NCBI GenBank assembly: GCA_022925895.1
Contig: JAKSYS010000332.1
Location: 1-64,000, forward strand
DNA: 64,000 bases
From: Fragilaria crotonensis
Taxonomy: Eukaryota > Bacillariophyta > Fragilariophyceae > Fragilariales > Fragilariaceae
Reading direction: 5' to 3'
The translations under genes and the position numbers were made by a program. Within the stretch, counting starts at the first letter, position 1; every line of letters starts with the position of its first letter. A model generated the notes under the pieces. It was not told the origin of the DNA. It saw only the letters and a program-made list of their open reading frames with translations, and made no database searches. Positions 34,816-45,699 of the stretch are shown here, in pieces.

Positions 34816-36993
34816 ATAAGTTCCATGTTCAGCGTAATGGAGAGGGCCCTATCAGTTGCAAGACAACGTTTGTCGAACGTGTCCTCGATAGGTCTTGTTC
34901 TCATCTGCTCGTGCATACGCATAGCAAAGACACTGTAGTAAAGATATTGAATTTGACATGGGTCGATGTCGATAATGCCAAGCCTCCTCGCTCAGCATAC
35001 TTAAAAGGGCAGCAATACAGAGGTTCGAACCAACTCCTGCTCGCTTGTATCCCGCTTGTGTTTGTGTGCATAGTTTCTGCGAGAGAGAAAAAGAGGGTCC
35101 ATCTGGAAAAAACAAAGTGCAATAATTAATACTAAGCTCAAATCAATGGACAACAAGAAGAAAATAACCAAGTAGGTGCACCGCCTCTCCGCAGTCTCTA
35201 GCTAGAGCCATCGATAACAGGCTAGAACGCGGGATTGTCGTAGGTTGTTATGACTGGATTGGAGGGAAAAGGGAGTGACCAGAACCTGCAATCCAGCAAC
35301 CTTTCATCTGTCGGGCTTGGCTGAGTATTGTATATATAGGAACAAGCACTCCATCTGAAGGGAGTAATTCTCATGTTGTTTATAAGGCCAGGTGGAGAAA
35401 ACTGTAGTATCTTACTGTACAGGCACCAGCTTTTCAAAAATGTTGGAGACAAATAAGTTGGCACACTGGTGTGTCAGAACAAAATGTGGAATCTGGAGAG
35501 GTTGCTTCCATTGAGATATTGTCCAGATATTGCATTGTAGGCTCCTGGGGTTTTCCGTGATGTGGAATTGGAGGCTCAAGTGAATGCAACTATATGCATG
35601 ACAATTCAAAGAAATCGTCTAGTAGAACAATTAAAATATTCCACGACTCTCCAGCCAAGTCATGCTCATCCATAACTGGCATAAGGAAACCCATTAAAAA
35701 TTGGTGGGACTACTATACTCAGATAGAGGGAGACATTGTTGAGGGCAAGAAGGTTGTTCTAGAAGCATCTATTTCCATGGATTGAGAAGCAATCTCCATT
35801 CCTGTTCAGCCACCTCCTCTGCCAGTCATTTTGACCACTTTTGATCTCAACTTTAGTAGCCTAAGCAATGATTATCCCACCACCAAGCTCACAATCTTCG
35901 ATGGGGTTGCAGCATGCCTATTACTGATCAATTGGTTTGAATCTATGCTTGAAATGACAATTCAGATGTTATGATTGTGCTTGCTTTGTTGGTCCAGCTA
36001 AGCTATCGCTCATCCAGCATGTTACCACTGATGCTCACCAAGTGCTGTGATATGCATATCATTTGCCTGTACCCTTCCTGTTCCGTGATGTATAAAAATG
36101 AACATCTTACTCGTTCGGCATTTTTATACAGTTGTTTGTTTATGATCTGAAGCAGCAGGTGTGTCACCAGGTTCGTGGTGGTCAAGAGATGAAGGGGAAA
36201 CTTGTTTGCTAATGAATATTATGGCTGCAGATGTAGCAAGTTAACTGGAAACAATGTTGAGCAATCTTGTTTGAAGCAGAATCATGCAACCTTTCACTGT
36301 TCCATGGAGTTTGGCCAAGCTTGATGTCCAATGGACTTTGTAGAGCGTATGGTAGCATTCGACAACAGCACGGTAGCAATGTAGCAATGCTGAGTTTTTA
36401 ATCCCCTTAACGACCTCCAATGCGGCGGTTTGAGTGCACACGGTTTTTTCAAGTGTTTTTCTTTTTGACTCGTAGCTTTTAGTACTCGTGCTACGGGAGT
36501 CGCACAAAGATGCTATACTGTACTAGTGGTTGTCAAACGAACTTCATGCGTGAATGTTAATCAACATCTCCTTACTCTCGATCCCTGCATCTTCTTGATG
36601 CCCATCATTAAGAAGAAGATAATCATTCATGTATGGATTTGGTGCATCTAATATTGTGTCACCTCATTACAACAGCAGTCGTCTTTGCTAGTAAGCCATG
36701 GGGACGAGTCAGCTACCGGTAGACAACTATATCCTGTTTCCAAGGACGGATAACTATCTCTGTACCGCTGGCATTGATATTGGTAATCGCAAACAATCGT
36801 ACCCAGTTTGATGTGCATAGCTGCCAAAATCCAGGACTGTTAGGGCCGGACTTGTGCTCAGGCAATCCTCCTTCAAGCCATCCCCACCAACAAAAAAATA
36901 CCTAGCACTGCATAACTGTTTATCTTAGTACCGAAGGTGTTATCGTTGACGTCCACTGGATCAGCAAGATCGGAACATAGTAGGGTGGAGCGT
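34816..36993. other. Intergenic region with no recognised gene
   Basis: Several short open frames (for example plus 35594-35785 and minus 36507-36241) have no family signature that I know. One stretch near 35640-36000 may be old mobile DNA, but I cannot assign it. The region ends at the TTAA that starts the next transposon. Confidence 0.4.
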
Positions 36994-36997
36994 TTAA

Positions 36998-37110
36998 CCC
37001 CAGTATTTTTTGTCGCATGGCATGCGACAAAAAATCTTCCGAGTTTTGGGATATCCCAAAATTTTTGTCCTACGAAAAAGCTAGCGAGAAATTTCGTGCG
37101 ACAAATGTTT
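36998..37110 (+). repeat. Left end of the TTAA element, hairpins
   Basis: After CCCCAGT come two exact palindromes. 37006-37034 has arms TTTTTTGTCGCATG around one G. 37044-37061 is TTTTGGGATATCCCAAAA. A third TGCGACAAA word is at about 37097-37105. These are candidate transposase binding sites. Confidence 0.75.
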
Positions 37111-37363
37111 TTCAGCGATTCTCATTGATGCCTACAATTGAAGTTCGCTTGTTGCCCCTTGCATGCATTCCAGAGACCAGTTGTGCACCCTGTCTCCGTA
37201 CTAAAAGTTCAGGTCTTTGTACACTGTAGGTTCTACATACGGTAGGTATTATCTGTAGACCCTCATACAGAGGTGTATGTGCACTTTGAAGTGCGCAGCA
37301 ACAACAAGCACCTGCCATTGCATCAACAAGAAATCAATTCTTGCTTTGAAAGGTCCCTCAATC

Positions 37364-39795
37364 ATGTCAAACAACAGTGATGGTGGCGATGAAAGTGACT
37401 CTGATCTTGAGGATATGATGTATTTGATGTCTGGTTCAGCTGGTGATGCTGATTTGGATGATGCAGACGACGATGAGGAACCGATAGGAGAATGGAACTT
37501 CATCAGAGAGTTTGAGACAACTATCGAGATCGATGTAGTAGACCGACATCTGCTGGAGGTGGCCCGCCAGGAGGTACCAATTGTCCTTAACCGTCTGAAA
37601 GCCAAGATGTTTGGCGGAAGAGTCAGGAATCTGTGGAAGGTTGAACCTGCTCGTTTTTAGAGGCGTGGATGGATGCTAATTTGCTGGGACATATCAAGCA
37701 ATTCATCAATAAGAACTTATCTCGGGATTCCGTCTCGAATTCAGAGATACTTGCCTTCATTCGGATTGAATTGATGCTCTCATTCTACCGAGTCTCCCCT
37801 TCGTTGTACTTTGATATGGATGAGCGAGCAAATTTTCCATCTGCAGGACAGGGTATGGACCTCATTCGATACCGAGAGATCTTGAAGGCTTTGTCACGGT
37901 CTGGCACTTCAAGGCAGGAATCAGCATCAACTTGGACACCTCCTATGCAGCATGACAGAGAAATGGCTGCAGCAATGGAAATTGTTCGTTCAACTGGGTC
38001 AGAGCTAGCTTTTGTTGCAGGAGTGACCCAAGTTGGTTTGGACGATGACTTACTCGGATGCGATCAAAGAGGGTCATCAATCACGGGTTCTCACAGATCA
38101 ACAACCCCTGCAAAGGGTTAGGAGTCATTCATCATGGAGCAGTGTCAGTGGTCACTGGTTTGTATATTGGCGGGCATGTTGCAGCTCGGGGTGAGTCAAC
38201 TTTGGACTGTGTGAAAATATTGCAGAGGAGTATGACAGGCGTATCATCCGAATCGCAAATCCGACTCGATGGCAACACTTTCTTCTGGGATCGAGGATAT
38301 GGTGGAGTGAATGGAGAAGTCAACCAGTGGAGTGTGTCGGTTGGAGCTATGCTTTTGGGAACAACAAAGAGAATGCGATCGTTCCCTTTACATACGACCA
38401 ACATCCGGGCCCAGACCGGCGGCTTATTGCAGAGAAGGTGCATCAGCCCATTATTGGGCTACGAAGGCGATAAGAAATGGTTCAAGAGTTACACATCAAT
38501 ATGCACTGGCCAGTCGAAACGGCTTAGGCCGGGTGGTTCTCATGCAAACGACTGATGACAGGTACGGACCGGGAAAGTTTACCCTTGTAACCCGACAACG
38601 AGGATGCGATGTCGCTCCAGAACCTACAGATGATGAAGTAATTAGACTGTTTGAAGCAGACCATGTTGAGCAGCTGACAGATACGCAACGATCTCCAGAA
38701 TGGTTCAACCAGCGTCAGTTTCAATTACTGGAACCACTGCTCTTGCACTATGGAAGCGCTATGCGCATCGGGCTCGTTACACTGCCAGTGTCACCAGTGG
38801 AGGGGAGCTGTCGCACAATATCCTGTCAAGCTGTAAAATACTTGGGTTGAAATGCTCGAATGAACTCATTCCAAATGAGGCTGTGGCTGATCGGATTTAC
38901 AGTAGACATGAGTTAGTGGGGTTGTCGGTTGCACACCTAAAAGATATTTGCCGAGCGAAATCTCTGCTGGTGACAGGGAGCAAAACAATTCTCATTGATA
39001 GAGTGCTTTCATGGGGAGGATCTGATCAGTCAAACGGGGAATGCCCAATACTGGAACTTCTTCTGGAGAAGTGGTTTATGTCGCCCTTTTGCCTCATCGA
39101 CCTCAATGCGTGAAGGTACCCTCAATGAGTCAAATGTATTGTCAAGACTTCCCCTGTTTCTTGATCAGGAAAGCGATTTCGTTGTGACACATATCAGGGA
39201 ATATGGCTTGTTATGTGCAAAAGGTATGTTCTATGCAGCATTCTCGCCCGATGCGATTGCAGTTGCGGAGAACGAAAACATATTTGGCGAGGACGAAGGT
39301 ATTCCTTTCATAGTGGAGATCAAGAGCAAATGCACCCCCGCAACAGTAATGAAAGAGACCGCATTGGCCAGGACCTACGGCACGTGTCCAACGATTTATG
39401 TTGTTATGACGGATCCTCCTACGAACGACGACTTTAAACGAATGATTCCTGAGCCCGAGTACAGGTGTCAATTGTTGCATGGCATTGCATGTGGCAATCT
39501 GCGACATGCTTTCTATGTGGTGGCATCATTGCACAAGATAATTCGTGTTGTTCATGTGAATGTTGATGAGCAGGTGGTTGAGCAATATCGATGTGCATTG
39601 CAAGAGGTACATGATCGTGAGCTTTCCTGGGTACTTCATGGTCGTTTACCGTGTTTGGGAGGAATGAAGCTGAGGCATGCAGTTGACGAGTACACTGTTC
39701 AAAATACGTTGGAACTATGGAGAGCAATCTATAATCTTGTGAAGACCCGGGGCAGACCGTTGCCAGCAGGACGCATGTTGATTCCGACCATTGTA
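37364..39795 (+). pseudogene. Transposase N-terminal and nuclease part
   Basis: The start MSNNSDGGDESDSDLEDMM (37364) is followed by an acidic leader, then a piggyBac-like region (SNSEILAFIRIELMLSFYRV, about 37740-37790) and a core with GLGVIHHGAVSVVTGLYIGG and GNTFFWDRGYGG (38120-38310). Next come nuclease elements: DTQRSPEWFNQRQFQLLEP (38680-38740), a SAP DNA-binding helix pair LVGLSVAHLKDICRAKSLLV (38915-38975), then FSPDAIAVAENEN and IPFIVEIKSKCTP (39240-39335), giving the D...ExK residues of a YqaJ-type PD-(D/E)XK fold. About five frame changes between 37.66 and 39.11 kb show decay. The chain then runs open to AGRMLIPTIV, where the LINE interrupts it. The likely ancestral role is cutting and joining DNA, with an added nuclease of unknown job. 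Confidence 0.7.
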
Positions 39796-42700
39796 AAACG
39801 TAAAACGTGAACTAATTATTTGGGTTGTCACCATATAACGGCCGGCAGGCCGCACTTGTGTACCCATTTCCAGCGGTCGCCCGCGAGAAAATATTGTTAA
39901 CCTAAACCCTAACCACTCCGAAAAAAAATTTGTGATCAGTGTCTGTGCCGTACCGTCTTTCGTTAATTCAGCTGATGATTGCTTCGCCTTGCGTAGCCAC
40001 CGACGCCTTGTAGCGGGAGTACCAGCCAAGATCTTAGACAGAGGTCTACGACAGTAATGTTGGTCACCTGTGCGAAGAAGATGCGGCCGACTATGATAAT
40101 ACGTAATCTCCGCTGCTTCAGTAGATCGAATGTTAACCAGAGTCACGTCATGCTGGGAATGCAGTACCTCATTCCGCGATAACCAGAGCCGTCGAGTATG
40201 TGCACTCAAAGCAGTAATTATCTGCTTCATGCGCATCGCTCCTCGTCGTGCATCCCGAGTCTTGCGATGCATATCGTATTGTGCCAGTATTCCCCAGTGC
40301 TTCGCAAAGTACCCTTTCATAGAGCTTTCCCAGCCTATTTGTGTTTGGGCCTCCAGCGCCGCGGGTAATAGATCGTGGAAATGGGATGAGAACTGTGATA
40401 TCGGCGGAGAATATGGAGTATCCGCTTGTTGAAAGTGACAAAAACCATCCGCCAAAAGATAACGTACCGGGTGAACATCAGCAGTCAATATATCAGACCG
40501 TAACTGGTCAATGCTCGACAAAAAGGATGGATTATCTCGGCATCGGAGGAAATGTTGAGGCGTTTCATCCGCTGTTTTACAGCAGGGACAAAGTTTCAAT
40601 GACATATCTTTCACTGGGGCCTCTCGAAATCGTCGTTCGCCAAGGGGTAATTGGTCATGCACGAATTTGAAATGCTGTCCTCGATGATTTGGTCGGAGTC
40701 GTTTGAAATGTTGCCCAAAGGTGTGAAAATCAATCATATCCCAGGTACCGTTATTCCACCGATGGCGTTGTTGAACATATTGACGGAGGTGATATCCATT
40801 AACATGGAAACGAATGCATTCATCGTATTGACTGGTGACAGGAGTGCCATTTATATAGAGCGAGATCTGTTGATCCGGCCGATGGTCGACAGATGCAATG
40901 GCCCGAAGCCTGCCATGTTGACGGTATCTTGTTGCCAAAAAGTCGGCGTCGATATTAAGGCGTGCAGACACAGGGAGCCTATCGTAGGCCATGGAGTTAT
41001 CTTGATGCGCACGAACCCAGTAAGGTGTGAACGGTCTCTTGAGTTTCCGTCGACAAGTTGAAATAATGGACAGAAGATCAGAGTCCGGGGGCATGCGACA
41101 AGGGCGAGATCCACGACAGAATTTATAAAACCGGCTGATTGCGGATTGACTATCCGTGTACCACCGAAACGAACATCGATGGCGAATGCCCCAGAATTCA
41201 GATAGAGATGATAGGAAGAGAAGCGACGAAGCGCAGCCGCCAAGCTCGCTGCGTGTTGATGATGTTGTATCAAAGGGACCGTCAACAGGGCCAGAGCATT
41301 GATAGAGAATCTCTTTTCCTGTACTTAGAATCCATCCATGAGTCGCCGCATTATCTCCAAGTCCGCCGTCTGAAGCTAAGTGTAGACGTGATTTCGATCG
41401 AAAAGCCCTCCATATTTGTACATCAGAGGCAATTTGTTCCAACCCATCAAGAAGTCGGCGCTCCGTCCGCGAGAGATATGTGGACAGATATTCCGAGTAG
41501 TCGGACAACTGATTTATTGATGGGGGAGGCGGTGGTGGACGGGGTGGGGTAGAAACCGGAGCAATTTTCCAATAAGGAATATAGCGTAGATATGACGACG
41601 TGAGGAAACGTTTCCACAGACGGATCTGGGCTTTGGTTGGTTGGGATTGGCGAGGCCATGTTGATGATAGAACGAAATGTACTGGTCGTTTGGCGTCCAG
41701 ATAACATGAAAGAATGCGGTTTGTTCGCTCAGGATCAGCAAGATCTGCCAACGTAGACACCTGTAACCATATCCGTACCAAGTTCAGATCTCGTTGCTGA
41801 CTTGCGCTGTATCGCTTGAGGTGGACGGCGTTCATTATATACTCGTCTGTTGGTCCTTGAAGAATATCCTTATGGATATCGGATACAATAATGGACATAT
41901 TATTGTTTGCCAAGAATTGTCGGATTGACAGGATCCACGACGGCGTCAGATATGGAATATACTCCTTTGGCTCTTCAAGCAGGTGAAAACCAACCCCAGC
42001 CTCACGTTGCGAGTATTGAAGATTTAGACGTATCAGGTTTCCCGCTTCGGAATCACTGTACAGGGAGTTGCGAAGGAATTTGAGTGCCTCTATGCCAACT
42101 TCCGTACGTAAATCGTAAAGTCCAAGGCCTCCCATTTCTATGGGTCCATGTCGTAGAGATGTTGGAATCGTACTGCTAATGTGAAATTTTTGAAGAATAG
42201 ATCTCATCACGTTCGTCTGAACAAAAGCGAGAGATTCTTCATCAGCCGCTATTGCAGCTAAACTATACCTCATAGACGGAATGTAGATCGACCGATGGAA
42301 AATTTCCACGTCCACCGCCTTTAACCTTGGGGACAGAATACGCCGAGAAAATTCATCAGCTTTTTTCTTCAGCACCTGCAAGTGATCAGAGAAATCGCCC
42401 ATCGGGTTTAAATATACTCCTAGCATACGAGTCGAGTGTTCGGGACTGTGTCGTGTTATTGTGAGCGGTGTTGATGCTTCTCCCTGAGTGAGAATTACCT
42501 TAGGGTCCGCCGGATTAACTTTTTGAAGTATTGGTCGGCCATTCTTCCATTCCCACCGAAGGATATACCATGAACATTTAGCGAGATTTAGTTTGCCGCC
42601 GGAAATCGATAGCAATTTCTCCCACGTCTGAGCCATCTCTTGAAGACGAGATATGAGTATAGCATAACTTGTATCATCACTCGAGGTAAATCCAACCGAT

Positions 42701-45699
42701 GTATCATCAACAAACGCATCAGATGACCTAGAATGCATTCGAGCCCCATAGATAGGAACAAAGTTCATTCGATGAGGAATCAATTTATCAAAAGTGTGGA
42801 GAAGAAGAACAACAAGTGTCAGCCATACCGCGGGGGATGCACCACTGCCTTGACCAGTACCAAATAACGGTGCAAATGCTGTCCCATGATAATTGTCTTC
42901 AGAAATACCATACATAGTCTTCACAGTGTATTGCATGAACTGAAGTGCCTCTGCATGTAGGCGAATAGCGTTTCTTGGCATGCCACACCGGCGAGCCGCA
43001 AGCATTCCAAGAGCCACGATAATTCGGTCATAACATGCCGACGCATCGTTATCGAAGCGTGCCAAATCATGTTTTAGAATCCGACATAAATCAGATGTGA
43101 GCTGAGTAAGCATTATCGGATCCATAGCCGTCCGTCCGGGAACTGAGCCATGTTGAGAATCATGTAGGAGATTTAGAGAAACCGCCTGCCGTACAAGCCG
43201 ATGTCCCCATTGCAGTTTAAGAAAGAAGTTGTAGTCCGCTTCAAAGAGGTGAACAATCCTGAGCCGGTGAATGTAGGGCTTACCCGTGTCTTTCTCGATC
43301 ATGACGTTTGTAGCATTACACCACCGGGGAATAGCGATGCCCCTAGATACCACAATATTCATGAATTGAGCAAAGCATTTGAGGAGAATAGGGTGTTGGA
43401 TTATGGCCTTATAATGACCAAGGTGGCGTCCTGACGGCGAAGTAGATGTGTTTTCTTTCCATCCCTTAAAACCATTGATAACATCTGCTTCCGAGATCTC
43501 GATGGGAATTTCCCCATGATTACGGACATGATCTGGAATAGCAAAAGAAGCTAAAAATTCTCTGAGATAGTTGTTGCTACCACACCATGTGTCGGGAACA
43601 ATGCCTTCGAGTAACTTTTCTGAGGCAGGAGAAAGACTGGAAAAAGTCAGTGCATCATGAATAACACCATGACCACACGGCGAGGTAGCAGCAGCCCGGA
43701 AAGAGTCTCGATTGTACAGTAGAAGATGACGATCTATATCTTCTTTGGTTACAACCGTTGTCCACAATATATCGTCGGTCGATGTATCCTGAGTAATCCG
43801 ATACGACGACAAGTGTTCCGAATCCAGAGATGTGTGAGACGGTATCGAAATTTTTGAAATCCCTGACTGCTCGGTCGGGCGGACCACTTGTCGAATATTC
43901 CCAAAAACGTGGCGTATACTCTCGCCGGATAGCGTCTTCTGGACAATGTGTGCCTTTCGACGGGAATCTGCTTGAGTAGATGGGTCGTTATCGTCATTAT
44001 ATGAGTCCAGTAGATCTTGATACGTACGTAGCCGAAGAGGAACGGATTGTTTTTGAAGTGAACGAAAAACTCGATTCGCACGATTGAGCTGTGAGCGAAT
44101 CTGCTCGATCGACAAACTTTGACCCAGAAATGGTAGAATAAAATTCGGATCAGAGTTCTTTACCTTCTGTTGCCAACGACGAAAGGAGGAAGTATAGTCC
44201 CCCTCCTGGAGTTTTTCACGAAGACGCAGAAGCCAATAACGTCGTAGTATAGCAGAATTCCTGAGTGTAGGTGACCAAGCGCACTTGTGACTGGGACGTC
44301 GAAGGATACGCTCACTAAGTTCCATGGCCCGGCCTTGGTCGTTATCCCATTTGATTAATTCCGAACGTAGCGACTCTCTATCCATGGAATCCTTCAGCTC
44401 ATATAACTTTTTGATACGCTCTGTCATTCGGTGTTGGGAATAATAAGCAAGCATCGATTTGATATATAGTTGTACTCTTTCGGGATTACCTGTGTAGAGG
44501 TCTCGAGACAACGGAGGATTGATGGCCTGCCAAGGTGGTGAGGCTATGAAATCGGCAGATAAGTCAACGTATAGACTTCTATGATCAGATTGTGGACCTT
44601 CAGTATAGGCAAGAGACCCACTTCGGATAACAAACCGACGAGCTTCATCACATCCAAAGATGAAGTCAATACGACGATTCGCTGAGCCAATAAACGTGGA
44701 CGGAGGCGGATCATTGGAATGCAAGTCGTGAAGTCCGCACCTCGCGAGGAACTGTAGAAGATGAGGATCATCCAGCGTGGAATTTGCGTCAATCATGAGT
44801 ATCGTGCAATATACAGCTTCTTGTAGGTCAACAATCGTTTGCTGGAGATCTGTGAAGAACAGTCGTCTTGGGTTTGGTGAACAATGCTGTTGTTCCCGAA
44901 AAAATTCGTATTCTCGGAGAAAAGAGCTGCCAAGCGGAGAGGTCGTTGGTGAGCCGGAGCAAACTCGATATGCGGTGATAATCGACAGTTTTCTGTCATC
45001 AGGACCTGTGATCTTTACTCCGCTCCAACGACCCAATCCAGTTTTGTCAAGAATGTCCGGACCGCCAGCCCGAGAAACGAGAGAGCCAATGATGCTTGTA
45101 AGATTTCCTCCTGCTTGAAATTTTTCGGTCTGAAGACATTTATCGATGGCAGGAGAAATTGATCCAAAGACGGTTTTGCTCTGACGAGTATAGCGTCGAA
45201 GGGTTGAACGATAGTCGGACGACAGATGGTAGTGAGACCAGCATGTGTTAGTTTCAGACAAGCCCATGATATCCACATCGAGTCCCTGGATACATTGGAA
45301 GTAATAATTATAGTCTTCTTTTGTCAAAGTATGCGTGAGCCCTTTGACATTTTGAAAAAAGATGCGTATAGAACCTGTAGCTTTCTGGATCACCGGGTCC
45401 CCGTATGAAACGGAGGGTGCTGGATCGATACTGTTCAAACGAGACTGACGTCCTGGTCGCGTAGAAGGAATTAACAATAAACCTGACACGGGAACATGGG
45501 GAATAGAAGGATCAATGGGCTGCCGACGGGAAACTTTGGTTCTTGGCATTTTACGATGGTGTTCCCCGACCAGGAGAGGAGGGTGCATTTTTGTCCTGCT
45601 CTCTTTGAGTTGGTGGACTTGCTGTGTATTGACTCTCGGGGTCAGGATTATTGTTGGTATTACTGGTTGAAGTTGTGTTGCTCGGATTGGCATGAGCAA
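39715..45699 (-). CDS. LINE ORF2: endonuclease, reverse transcriptase, RNase H
   Basis: An open frame of 1994 codons from the first Met at 45699; the natural start may be a few codons further in. The APE endonuclease (residues about 110-380) shows FFQNVKGL, GLSETNTCW, LMIDANSTLDD, RRIDFIFG and SDHRSLYVDL. The reverse transcriptase has motif A FDNDASACYDRI (about 880), motif B GTGQGSGASPAVW and motif C AFVDDTSVGF (about 995). RNase H has LASDGGLGDNAATHGWIL (about 1443), STRSELGGCASSL, WYTDSQSAI and YWVRAHQDN. A CCHC-like LCPCCKTADETPQHFLRC lies near 1700. All catalytic residues that I can check are present. The frame has no stop before the LINE 3' border at 39796 and ends 27 codons later, inside target DNA. 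Confidence 0.9.
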   Translation of the reverse strand: MLMPIRATQLQPVIPTIILTPRVNTQQVHQLKESRTKMHPPLLVGEHHRKMPRTKVSRRQPIDPSIPHVPVSGLLLIPSTRPGRQSRLNSIDPAPSVSYGDPVIQKATGSIRIFFQNVKGLTHTLTKEDYNYYFQCIQGLDVDIMGLSETNTCWSHYHLSSDYRSTLRRYTRQSKTVFGSISPAIDKCLQTEKFQAGGNLTSIIGSLVSRAGGPDILDKTGLGRWSGVKITGPDDRKLSIITAYRVCSGSPTTSPLGSSFLREYEFFREQQHCSPNPRRLFFTDLQQTIVDLQEAVYCTILMIDANSTLDDPHLLQFLARCGLHDLHSNDPPPSTFIGSANRRIDFIFGCDEARRFVIRSGSLAYTEGPQSDHRSLYVDLSADFIASPPWQAINPPLSRDLYTGNPERVQLYIKSMLAYYSQHRMTERIKKLYELKDSMDRESLRSELIKWDNDQGRAMELSERILRRPSHKCAWSPTLRNSAILRRYWLLRLREKLQEGDYTSSFRRWQQKVKNSDPNFILPFLGQSLSIEQIRSQLNRANRVFRSLQKQSVPLRLRTYQDLLDSYNDDNDPSTQADSRRKAHIVQKTLSGESIRHVFGNIRQVVRPTEQSGISKISIPSHTSLDSEHLSSYRITQDTSTDDILWTTVVTKEDIDRHLLLYNRDSFRAAATSPCGHGVIHDALTFSSLSPASEKLLEGIVPDTWCGSNNYLREFLASFAIPDHVRNHGEIPIEISEADVINGFKGWKENTSTSPSGRHLGHYKAIIQHPILLKCFAQFMNIVVSRGIAIPRWCNATNVMIEKDTGKPYIHRLRIVHLFEADYNFFLKLQWGHRLVRQAVSLNLLHDSQHGSVPGRTAMDPIMLTQLTSDLCRILKHDLARFDNDASACYDRIIVALGMLAARRCGMPRNAIRLHAEALQFMQYTVKTMYGISEDNYHGTAFAPLFGTGQGSGASPAVWLTLVVLLLHTFDKLIPHRMNFVPIYGARMHSRSSDAFVDDTSVGFTSSDDTSYAILISRLQEMAQTWEKLLSISGGKLNLAKCSWYILRWEWKNGRPILQKVNPADPKVILTQGEASTPLTITRHSPEHSTRMLGVYLNPMGDFSDHLQVLKKKADEFSRRILSPRLKAVDVEIFHRSIYIPSMRYSLAAIAADEESLAFVQTNVMRSILQKFHISSTIPTSLRHGPIEMGGLGLYDLRTEVGIEALKFLRNSLYSDSEAGNLIRLNLQYSQREAGVGFHLLEEPKEYIPYLTPSWILSIRQFLANNNMSIIVSDIHKDILQGPTDEYIMNAVHLKRYSASQQRDLNLVRIWLQVSTLADLADPERTNRILSCYLDAKRPVHFVLSSTWPRQSQPTKAQIRLWKRFLTSSYLRYIPYWKIAPVSTPPRPPPPPPSINQLSDYSEYLSTYLSRTERRLLDGLEQIASDVQIWRAFRSKSRLHLASDGGLGDNAATHGWILSTGKEILYQCSGPVDGPFDTTSSTRSELGGCASSLLFLSSLSEFWGIRHRCSFRWYTDSQSAISRFYKFCRGSRPCRMPPDSDLLSIISTCRRKLKRPFTPYWVRAHQDNSMAYDRLPVSARLNIDADFLATRYRQHGRLRAIASVDHRPDQQISLYINGTPVTSQYDECIRFHVNGYHLRQYVQQRHRWNNGTWDMIDFHTFGQHFKRLRPNHRGQHFKFVHDQLPLGERRFREAPVKDMSLKLCPCCKTADETPQHFLRCRDNPSFLSSIDQLRSDILTADVHPVRYLLADGFCHFQQADTPYSPPISQFSSHFHDLLPAALEAQTQIGWESSMKGYFAKHWGILAQYDMHRKTRDARRGAMRMKQIITALSAHTRRLWLSRNEVLHSQHDVTLVNIRSTEAAEITYYHSRPHLLRTGDQHYCRRPLSKILAGTPATRRRWLRKAKQSSAELTKDGTAQTLITNFFSEWLGFRLTIFSRGRPLEMGTQVRPAGRYMVTTQIISSRFTFYNGRNQHASCWQRSAPGLHKIIDCSP
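39782..39795 (+). repeat. LINE target duplication, low side
   Basis: TTCCGACCATTGTA, identical to 48524-48537. It is a normal length for LINE target-primed insertion and shows that the element was inserted as one piece. Confidence 0.9.

Noticed and set aside
39895-39920. Telomere-like CCTAAACCCTAACC
   Set aside because: It lies within the LINE ORF2 coding sequence (minus strand SEWLGFRL), only two imperfect units long, so it is not a telomeric repeat.
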